From: Saccopteryx bilineata
Lineage: Eukaryota > Chordata > Mammalia > Chiroptera > Emballonuridae
Assembly (NCBI RefSeq): GCF_036850765.1
Contig: NC_089490.1
Coordinates: 273,992,482 to 274,056,481, forward strand
DNA: 64,000 nucleotides
Direction: 5' to 3'
Shown: piece after piece, positions 47,690 through 58,256 of the stretch
How positions within the stretch are numbered: the first letter of the stretch is position 1
How the letters are laid out: each line of letters opens with the position of its first letter
Notes under the pieces: generated by a model
The model's database searches: none
Seen by the model: only the letters and a program-made list of their open reading frames with translations
What the model was told of the DNA's origin: nothing
Program-made: the position numbers and the translations under genes

Positions 47690-48290
47690 GGGCTTGAAGC
47701 CCTCCTTGGATTTCAAACAGGTCATACTTGTCAAAGCTTTATGTGGAAGCCAATTACATTAATTTTCCACAGCAGCCAAATACATATTTCATTTCCATCT
47801 CCCACAAGAGATGGGGTCCAGGGATCCTGTTTCTAAAGGCTCTTATCACTAAGTAACATTCATACCCCCAAAGGAACCCTTGGCAGCCGGTGGCCCATTG
47901 ATGTGATTGAGCAAGGCCAGGCTGCCGACGCTGCCGCGGAGCGGCTCACAGCCACACACGCTCGGGGACAATGGGCGTCCACATCGGCCACATTGTCAAT
48001 AAATTTCAATTACACTAATTGCCAAGAGTTCAATGAGTGCACTTTGAAAAGGGGGAGAAAGGAATATAAAAAAAGAGAGCTTATGCCTTGTAGGGCTAAA
48101 GAAAAGGAAGTAATAAATAGTCTGTGTTTTCTAATGGGGGCATTCAAGTATTTTTCAACATGGCTTAACCAGATTTTACAAGCTGTTCCAGCTTCAGGGA
48201 TCCTGTTTTACATTTCTTTGTTACTGTCTCCAAACAACGTATACAGAAACTCAATTATGGGGCATTATATTTCAGGGGAGATTTAATTTC
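47690..48290. promoter_or_regulatory. Candidate enhancer segment with CpG-dense core
   Basis: Repeat-free. Nine CpG fall within about 70 bp at 47920-47987. This is followed by ACAATGG (47968-47974) and CATTGT (47991-47996) in opposite orientation, as for paired SOX sites. The inverted homeodomain pair CAATTA-N3-TAATTG lies at 48007-48021. A 127-aa frame at 47903-48286 crosses this and is probably accidental. Confidence 0.35.
48007..48021. promoter_or_regulatory. Inverted homeodomain half-site pair
   Basis: Perfect CAATTA-CAC-TAATTG inverted repeat, tail-to-tail ATTA/TAAT cores with a 3-bp spacer between the half-sites. Compatible with paired-type homeodomain dimer binding; occupancy is unknown. 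Confidence 0.45.
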
Positions 48291-49089
48291 TAAGTTTTTT
48301 TTTTTTCCTACATCAATTTGCTCTGGTTGGATGGGTGATGTGCGAGTGAATTTGGGGAGGTCGTTTTAGGACCAAATGAGACTGTTTCAAGTGCTCAAGT
48401 ACTGATCCATAAGATGGCGCAGTGCAGGGCACTCTAGCACTCCCAGGCTGGAGTGTCCCTATCACATACATACACTCAAATAATTTTTAAAATTAAAAAA
48501 AAGACCCTGTCGTACTCCAACAGTCACAGATCAAGGAAGTTGGGTGCTGCGCCTTACTTTTGTAAGAGGGCGGGAGCTGGACCAGCCTTTCATGATCAGA
48601 TAAATTATTATTATTATTCACTCATTTTAGCAGTCACAAGAATGAACAAAGCAAAAACCTAGAATGTGTTTGTGACATTTAGGAGTTTGGGTGGCTCCCC
48701 AGCGCCTGCTTGGTACCATAGCCCCTCTAACAAGGTAGCTCCAGGAAGAATATCAGGTGTAGAGATAAATCCACCATGGGGCTGTCAGCTAAAGGAGCCA
48801 AACACTGGAGACGCTCATGCGGCCCATCCCCGTGCCAAACCTTTGCTGACCAGGGAGTGTAATGAGGCCAAGAACACTAACCCCCCAACACAGCTGGTGG
48901 TTTCCCCTGTCACTGCGTTTAAAGGAAGGTAAGGGTGGCTTCTTTCCCCTGGAGGTGTCCTCTACTGTGACTCGTTGCTGCCCAAAGAGCATGGGCACAG
49001 AGCCAGCTTCGGCCTGAACCACAGCCTTCAACCTGAGCAGACTTTTTCTTCATTTGTGAAATGGAGATAATAGCAAACCCTTTACTGAG
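48291..49089. other. No recognisable feature
   Basis: T10 run at 48296-48306; otherwise unique sequence. Short overlapping frames of 60-88 aa are not credible. Confidence 0.4.
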
Positions 49090-49215
49090 AGGACACGGCA
49101 CCAGGCCCGGTACTAAGCCCTTTATGGGTATTAACTCATTTCATCCTCAAATTGAATCCTCAGGGTCGTCTTTGCTCATCTTCTGACACAAAACCTGAAC
49201 ACCAGAGCAACGTGA
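49090..49215 (-). repeat. MIR SINE fragment, antisense
   Basis: 'GGTACTAAGCCCTTTATGGG' and 'TATTAACTCATTTCATCCTC' are reversed MIR words. Confidence 0.6.
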
Positions 49216-51190
49216 TGTTAGTAAATTATGCTTCAGAAATACTTTTAAGTCATTGTATTGCCTCTTCCAAAGGTATTTTCATTTTAAACAGTCTTTCTGC
49301 TTATTGAATGAAATGCTTTGTGCTCTGTAAAAGGGGTTTTAAGCATCAAGGAGCAGATGGAGAAAGTGTGCTAGCTTGATCTTTGGGAACATGGTGCTAA
49401 TTACACCCTGGGAGGATGAACAAAACTGAGTGAGGATCATGACAGCCCTTCTGAACACATCCAAGGGAGGCAGTCATTGGGCTGCGCTCAGCGAAGGGTT
49501 GTGTCCTGGTGACAAAATATTCAGCAGTGCGGTACATGACTTTGTGAATGCCTCATGTGAATGAGCTGTCTCAACTGAGGATGAATACGGGACTATTTTT
49601 AATATGGCTCACTGACCTGTCAGGCCCCGACGTGTCTTCAGTTAGCTGTTTGTTTGGTTACATGGCCCATTCTCCCAATCTTCCCAGAGCCTTTATGGTG
49701 GAAGATTCACTTCTGTGGTTAAACAATTTAGAAAAATAATGGAATGGGAAGAGTGAGAAAGGGATGTTTGGGGCCGCTGGACACTTTGTTCCTCAGAATG
49801 TATGGAACAAAGCTGAAAGGAGATGCGTGTGTGTGTGTGTGTGTGTGTGTGAAGCTTATTTGTTTATTTTTTTATTTTGTAAACACGTATTAAAATGTAT
49901 AAATATATACATTGAAAAACAATGAGGCGTTTTAATTAAAGGAACTCATGAATATGCCTTATCCTTCATCAGCTTACTTATCTTGGCCATGAAGCTTCTG
50001 TTGCAGAATAAAGAAGGGTCGTTCATTTTCTTGGGGGGGGGTCTGATCCCCAAAAATGCTATGGCTGCTCTTATTATTAACCATCTCAGAAGGCCACACT
50101 TCTAGGGGTCTTTTATTAGCTTAAGTACTGTGTAAATAAAACATCTTGTCATTTATTTATAGATTTGAGATTAGCTCCTACACATACATTCATATAGTCT
50201 ACCTTAAGAAGGAATACAGATGAGACCATTTGAGGGACTAAGGAGAAAAGAATTAATGTGTGCATTTTAACAAAGAATAAAAGGAAACTCAAATTGATTA
50301 ATAAAATCTGGCTTCGAATGCAGACTTCCAGGTGACTGGTAGTGATTGTTCAGCAAGTGATCAATCAGAGATATGAGAGAAAATAACTTTTGCATTTGGG
50401 GAACATAAACTCAAAATTATGTAGAAATGAGAAGGATGCATGCACGATAGCTTTAAAGAGATGTTTTACACTTTAAGAATTAGGTGAGACCAATCCTGCT
50501 AAGCACAAGCAAATTAATGCACTCAACTTACATAAACAATGAAAATAAGAAATAACATGAAAAAGAGGGAAGAATTAAGGCAAAGCAGAAAAGATTTAAT
50601 TTGATTTGAAATGTATCCTATGTGTAAGGGGATTAAATTGTTTCACAGTTGACATTTACAGAAGTTATTTATTCTTACAAGTTGAGTTTTCTTAAGGTTT
50701 TTTTTTAAAGTTGTATTTTCTTCTACCATAGGGCTGGTTTGTCTTCTTTAGTATTTATTTAATGTAGCATATGTTGGTATCATCAGCTATTAAGTATTAT
50801 GACATTCTGATCAATAACCTTAGAGACATCCATGAGATAGAATGAAAAAGTATCATCACAGAACTTGACGAGTGTGCAATATTAATTCACTCAAAAAGCC
50901 GCACACTTTACTCAGAAGGCAGAGTCAACCCTCGGGGAGCATTTACCCAAAGGCAGTAAGTGATGGCAGTTAAGAATATTGCTGCCTTGGCCTTCAGGAA
51001 GGTTAAATGCACCATGAGAACTGTTGTCTTGTATTATTTCAAGACAAAGAGCAAGTATGAATTATTATTCCCTAATCCTGACCTTGTCAATTTTTAGAGA
51101 AAACAATCCTTTTGCTTTTCCCTGAATTCCCAATGATAATAGTATTATTGTTTCATTAGAACAATGATGATACTAAGGACAGCAGTCTCA
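49216..51190. other. Unique sequence with one microsatellite
   Basis: (GT)13 at 49826-49851. No gene or other repeat recognised. Confidence 0.45.
49826..49851. repeat. (GT)n microsatellite
   Basis: About 13 uninterrupted GT units. Confidence 0.95.
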
Positions 51191-51194
51191 TAAA

Positions 51195-51435
51195 GTGATG
51201 CTTATTAAGATCTTCCTGTGTGCCGGGCTTTGGGCTAAATATTTTTGTATGAACCATTGCATTCAATGCTTTAAAATGCCCCATGGGGTAGATATTTCTG
51301 CTGATTCCATTTTAGAGAGGAATTAGAAATTCAGGAGAGATAAGTTACTTCCTTTTAATAAAAAACCTAGTAAATAGTGCAGCAGACTTTGAACTCAGAC
51401 TACCTACCTGCCCAAGCCCGTGTTGTTAACCACTT
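51195..51435 (-). repeat. MIR SINE, antisense, nearly full length
   Basis: 'TTCCTGTGTGCCGGGCTTTG', 'CCCCATGGGGTAGATATTTC', 'GCAGACTTTGAACTCAGACT' and 'GTGTTGTTAACCACTTAACA'. Confidence 0.78.
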
Positions 51436-52379
51436 AACACTGAGCTTTCTTCTATTCTTTACAAATGTATTGCTCGCAAATCCGGGCAAAGCAATCCTGT
51501 TGCTGGCACAATTAGGAGTAATACAAGCTTTGAGTGAGCATCCTTCCCTTGAGGCTTATTATTAATTCCAGCAAGGTTGGTGGACTGACACCAAGATGAA
51601 TTTTTAATGTAACAGCCCAGGATGGATGAGGGAACCAGATTCTGCCAGCTGAGTTCCAGCTCTCCACCCCTGAGCACACCTGTGCATGTGGAGGACCCCT
51701 GCCTCACCTGGCACACGGGTCCCAGGCTTTTCTGAGAAAGTCAGGAAAGTTTCTATGGCTCAACTAAGCTTCTTGCTCCCTGGGGCAGCTTGAGGGTGAC
51801 CTATGTTGCCCAATTAGCTTTGCCTGCTTTGTAATTTCATTTTGTTGTTGTTTTGTTTTTTTATTAGAGAATTCCAAATGTGTGACTATAAGCAGCAGCT
51901 GAGACATCATTCATTGCTGATGGTGACAAAAAAGAAAACCTGAATAAAAGTGGTGGGCAATTCAACTGAGATCCCATGTGAAAAGGTTTACATTTCAATT
52001 TCAATATGCCCATTTGATGTCCCTTTACCCAACCTCAAGTCCCAAACTGTGAGGGTTGTGTCTCCCGTGCTGAGATTAATGACTTTATACAGCACAAATT
52101 TTATTACTTCCATTTTAAAGGCAAAAACCTTAAGTGTCAGTCTTATCCTGTGATGTAATCTCTTGTCTCATTCTCACAATTTTTTTCTTATATCTCTTTT
52201 GATGTCTGTTAATCAAGCCAAATGGAACAGAACATTCTCTGCTGGCTCAGTCTCTCAACACACATCTTGTCAGCAGTGGCTTCTATGCAATTTATTAACA
52301 ATTGTGTACTTTTTCATTTAAATAATCCTTTATATTCACGACCTTTAACATGGGGGATTCTATAAAAATTGAAACCCTG
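51436..52379. other. No recognisable feature
   Basis: Unique sequence; frames of 62-85 aa carry no motif. Confidence 0.4.
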
Positions 52380-52830
52380 TTGAATTGTGTTTCACTTCCT
52401 TTGTAAGTTTAGACTGTTTTGCTGAAACTTCCAGTAAATGCTGAAGGTGTTTTGAATTCTGTGAAGCAATGACTGCAGCGCACGGGCTAAGTAACCTCCA
52501 GAACGTGATATATTGAACCTGGCAGGAGCCGCTCATTCATCTTGGAGGTAGAGCGGGAGCATCAGTAATTCCAAAAGGCATTACATTAAAATGGAAAGCC
52601 CCTGATGGCAATTGAAGGTGGTTTTTTGTTTCTTGTCATCATCCATTTGTATCTGCCAATAGCCTCTAGTTAAATCAATGCTCCTGATAAATATTGCTTG
52701 ACTGAGGAAATAGAGCAAATCATCATTTCTTAGTAATGGATATTTATCTCTTTTCTGATAACATTTATTTTTCAAATGTCTACATGCACAACCTGTCCAA
52801 ATTTTATAAGCGATTAACACAGCTTAATGG
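52380..52830 (-). pseudogene. Ty3/gypsy-type reverse transcriptase fossil
   Basis: A 79-codon open stretch on the minus strand (52820 to 52581) carries reverse-transcriptase motifs in the right order and spacing: KYPLLRNDDLL near residues 26-36 and IDLTRGYWQIQMDDD at 48-62, then KTTF at 66-69. After a one-base frameshift near 52600, the next frame shows VMPFGITDAPA (about 52585-52553). A weaker HLQHL-like stretch follows near 52450. The catalytic YxDD is not visible, so the copy is inactive. GYWQI and MPFG with this spacing are typical of Ty3/gypsy pol rather than mammalian ERVs. No gag, integrase or LTR was seen nearby. Confidence 0.75.
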
Positions 52831-53009
52831 TCTACTTATAAAATTAAGACTACTGAATTGTAAGAATTTGCTTTCTTGTTTGTTAATTTTTTTCTTGAAT
52901 TAGAATGAATTATAACTGATCAATATTTGATGCATAGGAAAGCCCAGGGACAGAGTCACTACTGCCCAGCCCCTTAACTCTGGGTGCCCTGATTTCTTTA
53001 CTGTCACCA
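52831..53009. other. No recognisable feature
   Basis: AT-rich bridge between the RT fossil and the next repeat. Confidence 0.4.
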
Positions 53010-53560
53010 TTCACTCCACATGTTTTCACTGGGCACCCACACCTACTCTGTGCCAGGCATAGAGGCAGCATGGGAAGCACAAGGAGTCTCAGTACCTGCA
53101 GTCATGGGAGAGGAAGAAGTAACTTACAGACAACCGCAGGTGTGATGAGTGCTGCATAGGTAAGCCAGTGTTTGCGATCTACAGGGAGGACACGTGAGCA
53201 TGGAGGAAGGTTTCTCTGAGCCAGTGGCTCTGCAGCTGCGGTTTCAGTAATGTCTGTGTGTCACTCAGGTAGGCCTCAGAAGGACGCACATTCCAGGAAG
53301 AGGGAGTAGCCTGTGCCAAGGGCCCTGGAAAACCGAACTGTGAAGAGTGCAAGGAAGTGCAATGATGACGAGCTGCAGGGAACAAGGAATATGGAGTGGA
53401 TGAGGAAGCTTGAGAGAGCCGGGCTACAGTCCAGTCTGTCTCAGAGGAATGGGGAGCTCTCAGAGAGCTAAAATGGGAGCGACGGGAAGAGGTGTTGACA
53501 TCCACGTTTGTATTTAAAATGATGCCTCTCTCCAGATTATAGATGGAGGCAGGCTGAGAC
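53010..53560. repeat. Ancient mammal-wide interspersed repeat, long copy
   Basis: 'CACCTACTCTGTGCCAGGCA', 'GTGATGAGTGCTGCATAGG', 'GCACATTCCAGGAAGAGGGA', 'GCCTGTGCCAAGGGCCCTGG' and 'GAACAAGGAATATGGAGTG' follow, in order, a frequent ancient mammalian repeat. I cannot assign its class with certainty. Confidence 0.5.
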
Positions 53561-53661
53561 CATGCAGCAGTGAGGGCGTGGCGCGCAGTGGTGGTGCTGG
53601 TGGTGCAGTCTCATTTCTTCCATTTAAAAAAAAACTACTGAATTTATTGGGGTGACATTGG

Positions 53662-54023
53662 TGTGGAGCAGCTGTGTTAGGCTTGCTTGCAGGTTTACAG
53701 GCTGCTAAGCACTTTGCCTGATTGGTGAGTGAGCCTGTGGCTGTGCCATGTGTGTATGTCCTGTGTAAGGCTATGGGCACTTGTGCTCAGGGGATCGTGG
53801 AAGGCAGATTGCCTTCCCACCACTGTGAGGGGCCATTCTTGCTGTTTCTTTGCCTGAGATGTGGTTTTCCCTGCCTGTGTGCCTGTCCCATGTTGTGAGA
53901 CTTTATTAAACAAAATGGCCCAATGCTTTCCAGCTCCGTAGTTTCTCTACCAGCTCCGTAGTTTCTCTACTGTCTATTTGAATCCAGTGTGAACCTGCCT
54001 GGCCTCGGCCACCCGCAATTACA
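53662..54023 (+). repeat. Solo LTR of an endogenous retrovirus, nested in L1
   Basis: 362 bp with TG...CA ends (TGTGGAGCAG at the start; ends in AATTACA), splitting the L1 3' UTR. Flanks ATTGG (53657-53661) and ATCGA (54024-54028) are compatible with a decayed 5-bp TSD. ATTAAA at 53905-53910 could be the poly(A) signal and sets the plus orientation. No internal viral genes remain. Class is uncertain (ERV2-like is a guess). Confidence 0.7.
53931..53970. repeat. Exact 20-bp tandem duplication within the solo LTR
   Basis: CAGCTCCGTAGTTTCTCTAC occurs twice back-to-back (53931-53950, 53951-53970) downstream of the putative poly(A) signal. Confidence 0.95.
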
Positions 54024-54641
54024 ATCGATTAATACAATTATACAGGTTTCCAGTATATAATCTATAATACATCAATGTATACTGCGTTGTGTGTTCGCCA
54101 CCCCAACTAGCCTCCCTTTGTCCCCCCTGTCCCCCTCTGTCTGCCTCCCCTCCCCCCCTCCTTTCCCTCCTGCAATCATCACACTGTTGTCATCTCTATA
54201 CATTTTTTCTTTGCTTAATCCTTTCACCTTCTCCACCCAGGTCCCCAACCCCTATCTCTTCCGACAGCTGTCAGTCTGTGCTCCAAATCTATGAGCCTGT
54301 TTACATAATGGAATACTACTACTCAGCTATAAAAAAAAGAAGAAAATCTTACCTTTTGTGACAACAAGGATGGACCTGGAGATTATTATGCTAAGTGAAA
54401 TAAACCAGTCAGAGAAAGACAAGTACCATATGATTTCACTTATGTGTGGAATCTAATGAACAAAATAAACTAACAAACAAAATAGAAACATTTCTTTCAA
54501 AGCTTCAAGTTTGTTCTTATCCTAAAACCTCTCTGGAGACTGAAAACATGAAATAGTTTCTGGAATCAAACAAACTAGACTGAAAAATTTAGAATACACA
54601 GCCCTTACCACCAGAAGACTTTTTGAAAATAGTGTCTTCTT

Positions 54642-55055
54642 GGCCCTGGCCGGTTGGCTCAGCGGTGGAGCGTCGGCCTGGCGTGCGGGGAACCCGGGTT
54701 CGATTCCCGGCCAGGGCACATAGGAGAGGCGCCCATTTGCTTCTCCACCCCCCCTCCTTCCTTTCTGTCTCTCTCCTCCCCTCCCGCAGCCAGGGCTCCA
54801 TTGGAGCAGGGATGGCCTGGGCGCTGGGGATGGCTCCTTGGCCTCTGCCCCAGGCACTAGAGTGGCTCTGGTCGCGGCAGAGCGACGCCCCGGAGGGGCA
54901 GAGCATCGCCCCCTGGTGGGCAGAGCATTGCCCCTGGTGGGCAGAGCATTGCCCCTGGTGGGCGTGTGGGGTGGATCCCGGTCGGGTGCATGCGGGAGTC
55001 TGTCTGACTGTCTCTCCCAGTTTCCAGCTTCAGAAAAATACAAGGAAAAAAAAAA
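54642..55055 (+). repeat. Long tRNA-derived SINE (family A), three internal units, TSD
   Basis: GGCCCTGGCCGGTTGGCTCA head, intact B box GGTTCGATTCC, and three tandem 'GGGCAGAGCATTGCCCCTGGT'-like units at about 54897-54963. A-rich tail. The 17-bp TSD GAAAATAGTGTCTTCTT lies at 54625-54641 and 55056-55072. One of the best preserved copies here. Frames up to 173 aa over it are artefacts. Confidence 0.96.
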
Positions 55056-55072
55056 GAAAATAGTGTCTTCTT

Positions 55073-55410
55073 TTCAGATATGCTTTTAAAAATGTGAAAA
55101 AATAGACATTTTATATATAATTTTTATAGTTTTTTTTTTACAATTTCAAAGACAAATTAGCTACTTCATTCATGAACAGAAATAACTTTTCTAAAAGGCA
55201 ATACCTACTAGAAAAAAGGTGATATAAAAAGTATTTTGACTTCTAAGTAGAGATCTAAATTCTAAAGTATGTTTTCCCAATGAGTCTCGAGTTTCTAGGA
55301 GCAGTGTTACCCTCGTGAAAGCTTGCTCTTGAATAGACATGCATTTGCCTTTGATGAAGGCATATGCTGAGGAAGCAGCAGTCTTATCCATGTAGCTAGC
55401 CTGTGCCAGG
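55073..55410. other. No recognisable feature
   Basis: AT-rich unique sequence between two mobile elements. Confidence 0.4.
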
Positions 55411-55412
55411 TA

Positions 55413-55860
55413 TACTGCTCAGAAAAATTAGGGGATCAGAGAATGTGCAGATACTCCAGTACTTTCAGTCTTTTGTAGAGTGCATTTTCTCCAATGAAAT
55501 AAAAGTTGGTTTTGCATCTCATTCGCATAATTGAACAATTTTCTTTGACTTGTCATTTGCTTTCCTTTTTTAAAAATGTTTTAATGTTTATTTTATTGAT
55601 TTTAGAGAGAGAGGAAAGGAGAGAGACAGACAGACAGAGGCGACAGGAACATTGATCTGTTCTTGTATGTGCCCTGACCAGGGATTGAACTGATGACCTC
55701 TGTGCTTCAGCATGATGCTTTAGCCAACCTAGCTATCTGGTCAGGGCTCATTTGCTTTTCTGATGTTCTTGTTTAATAAAAAAAAAAAAAAAAAATCGGA
55801 GACTTCTTTATTATTGCTTCATGTTCATTTTGAAATATCCCCTAATTTTTGTGAGCAGTA
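55413..55860. mobile_element. Mariner-type MITE, split by a SINE
   Basis: TIRs of about 24 bp: left TACTGCTCAGAAAAATTAGG..., right the reverse complement beginning TACTGCTCACAAAAATTAGG (one mismatch in 24). TA duplications lie at 55411-55412 and 55861-55862. Without the SINE and its TSD the element is about 253 bp. An A17 run at 55778-55794 lies inside. No transposase frame. TA target and TIR layout fit Tc1/mariner. Confidence 0.88.
55566..55748 (-). repeat. VES-type SINE inserted in the mariner MITE
   Basis: Reverse strand: 'GCCCTGACCAGATAGCTAGG', a decayed B box (GTTCAATCC), CT-rich 3' part and AAAATCAATAAAA-type tail. The 12-bp TSD CATTTGCTTTYC lies at 55554-55565 and 55749-55760. Confidence 0.9.
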
Positions 55861-55862
55861 TA

Positions 55863-58027
55863 TAAAGATAAGTGGGAATGTTTACAGGTAGATAAACTTG
55901 ACCATAGTTGTTCCCTCATGAATCTCACAATTCAGAATACTGGCTCTGACCATGAGATCCTGATGTGTTCCATTGAAACAAATTGCCATGACGATTCTGA
56001 TATGCATCCTTTTTAGAAATGGTATGTAACCTGTTTTTTCACAGTCCAGGCCCATCTAGTCCTCAAAATGTGTTGGCAATAATCAAAAGGAATGATTCCC
56101 ATTGGTTGTAGGACTGAAGACCTCATTTAGTTGCTAGCTGTTGATCAACGTAGCTCTTAGCTCCAAGAAGACCCCTGAACCTCCTTGTCATATGGCCTTG
56201 TCACCACATGGCTGCTTGCTTCTTCCCAGTCAGCAAGGAAGTCTGCCTCACTTCAGTTTGCTGAGATTGAGTAGTCATGCAATAGGTAGCATCCATCACT
56301 TTTGTCAAGTCATATTGATGAGAAGTAAGTAATATGTTCTGCTAACACTCAAGCAGAGAGAATTACAACAGAGCCTGATCTATTGGGAATCACTTTAGCG
56401 TGTATTCACAATAGGGTGTATCTCTTCAACAAAGCCCCAAATGGTCTTGTCCTCCTCAGCATGAGTTACTTTCTAGATGGTTATATTATCATATCTCTAT
56501 GCAGAATACTCACCATGCCCTACTCCCTGACAAGTCTTCTAGGTATGCCTAGGTGTTTCCTAACAGCATCACAAATACAACTTACGATCTGGGGGTGACT
56601 CCAATGCACTGGAAAAAAAAGGCGTTTAATTATATTATTTCGCAAAAATGAAGGCATTCGGTTTTACTAAAAATCTCAATAAGATGAGAGATAAATGCCA
56701 CTTTAAATATGTCATTTCTTTGAAAACATTTGCTTATGGACTTACAGAAAGGAACATAATGTTTATATCAAAATGTTTCATCTTTGTACATTCCAAAGTT
56801 TATTACAAGAAATTGTGACAAGAGACTCATACATTCCCACCTTAGAATGCATGCATCTGGGTAGGCCCTTTCATATGAGAGCTTTTCTCTATTTGTATGC
56901 TTTATCAATTTGACATGCATTACTATAATTGAATGAATTCAGAAGGAAATTAATTTTGTCCTTTGATTTTACTGTAGCAAACTCACTGAAGTTCATTTAT
57001 TCATCACTCATCTTTACCATGTTCTTTTTACTCCTCAGGAAAGATGTGTAGGCTCCAAAATGACAGATGTGATTCCTGCCCTTGTAGATTTTATGTGGAC
57101 CTATGAATCATGTTTTTCTTTGAACCCTGGGCTTGCCAGCCTGTACTATAACCCTGCACTGCAGAAAGTCTACAAGAAGTTCTCTGGTTTAGCAGAATGT
57201 ATGATGCTGTGTTCAAATTCTTGTGATGACAGTGGTCTTATAACTTGCCTGCACTAGGCAGACAGGCACCTGGATGTTCTTGCTTTCATATCTTCTGAGT
57301 TTCCTGATCCCAACTGACTGCCTTTTAGTCTTGGACTTGTTTTTCATACTCCCTAACACTCCATTTAATCTTGCCTGCCATTCTCTCAAAGGCACATCTC
57401 TTATGCAGTTGCAGGTGCCCAGGGATCCTGGCTTTCTTGTCTGCTTCACAGGAGCTGCAACATTTCCCCAAGTGTTTCCTGGCTTTGTTCTTTGCCTTCA
57501 GTTTCTCAAGTGTCTTGGGTCTCCCCTCCTTGTTCATGCCTCTGAGTCTTCATGCCCAGCCTTGCCTTGGCTCCTAGCCTCATATCCACACCGTCCCATG
57601 CACACCTTCTGACAGGAAGTCTGGCCCTCAACATCTAAGGAGCCATTTGTCATCATGTAGGTCCAGGAAGCTCTTAAGTTCTTCTTCTCAACATATGACT
57701 CAGTAATTGCTGGTTCATAATCACTAATTGCTTTAAAAAATTCTTTAAGGATTGTGAAAGATCACTTCTTAATACAAATGGCAATGGGAAATTAACTTAA
57801 AGGGAAATTATAACTTAATTTAAATTTCTTTTCAATAATCCATTTGGACATTGGTAAATATCAAGTATTCATAAGTGGTGTGAATTGCTACTTCATGAGG
57901 CCAGTGCAAAGACACAATGGTAACAGTGTGAAAGTCCACAGAATTCAGGTAACCCTGAAAACCAGAATAATTCATCTCACCATGCCTCAGTTTGGGGATC
58001 TGTGTAATATTTTCAGATAATTTTTAT
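55863..58027. other. Mostly unique sequence, no credible gene
   Basis: Overlapping frames of 63-112 aa occur at 57060-57612 on both strands. The minus-strand one is lysine-rich, but I recognise no family, start context or poly-A tail, so a retrocopy cannot be supported. Confidence 0.35.
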
Positions 58028-58256
58028 CAGCAGTTCTCAACTGGAGCAATTTCCTACTCCCTCCCTTGTCACCAAGGACATATGGCAAAGTCTGAAACAT
58101 TTTCGGTTTCCACAGTTCGGGAGAAAGGATGCAACTGGCATCCAGTGAAAAGAAATGAGGAATGCCATTCAAGACCTCACCATGCTGGGGACAACATCCC
58201 ACATCCATGAATCACCTGGTCCAAAATGCCAACAGCATTGACATGAAGAAACCCTG
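58028..58256 (+). repeat. hAT-Charlie relic (MER20-like)
   Basis: Begins CAGCAGTTCTCAACTGGAGC and ends GAAGAAACCCTG. Internal words 'GACATATGGCAAAGTCTGAA', 'AACTGGCATCCAGTGAAAAG' and 'GGTCCAAAATGCCAACAGCA' match a common ancient non-autonomous hAT. The 8-bp flanks agree only partly, as expected for its age. Confidence 0.7.

Larger units (their letters stand above)
53623..54488 (-). repeat. 5'-inverted LINE-1 insertion with TSD
   Basis: 53623-54301 reads as reversed L1 3' UTR (poly-A remnant at 53623-53634, then 'TTTATTGGGGTGACATTGG', and 'CGACAGCTGTCAGTCTGTGC' near 54260). From 54302 the orientation flips to sense L1 ('ATAATGGAATACTACT', 'GGATGGACCTGGAGATTATT', 'CATATGATTTCACTTATGTG'). An 11-bp TSD CATTTCTTYCA is at 53612-53622 and 54489-54499. 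This is the twin-priming structure of L1. A solo LTR interrupts it. Confidence 0.85.

Noticed and set aside
47903..48286. 127-aa open frame as a coding gene
   Set aside because: No recognisable domain, no splice or Kozak evidence. It spans a putative non-coding conserved segment and ends in ordinary AT-rich DNA.
54897..54963. CRISPR-like direct repeats
   Set aside because: Three abutting ~21-bp units without spacers, inside a SINE, in vertebrate DNA. They are a small VNTR.
57213..57612. Possible processed pseudogene with a lysine-rich minus-strand frame
   Set aside because: I recognise no parent protein, and there is no poly-A tail or TSD. Frames are open on both strands by chance.
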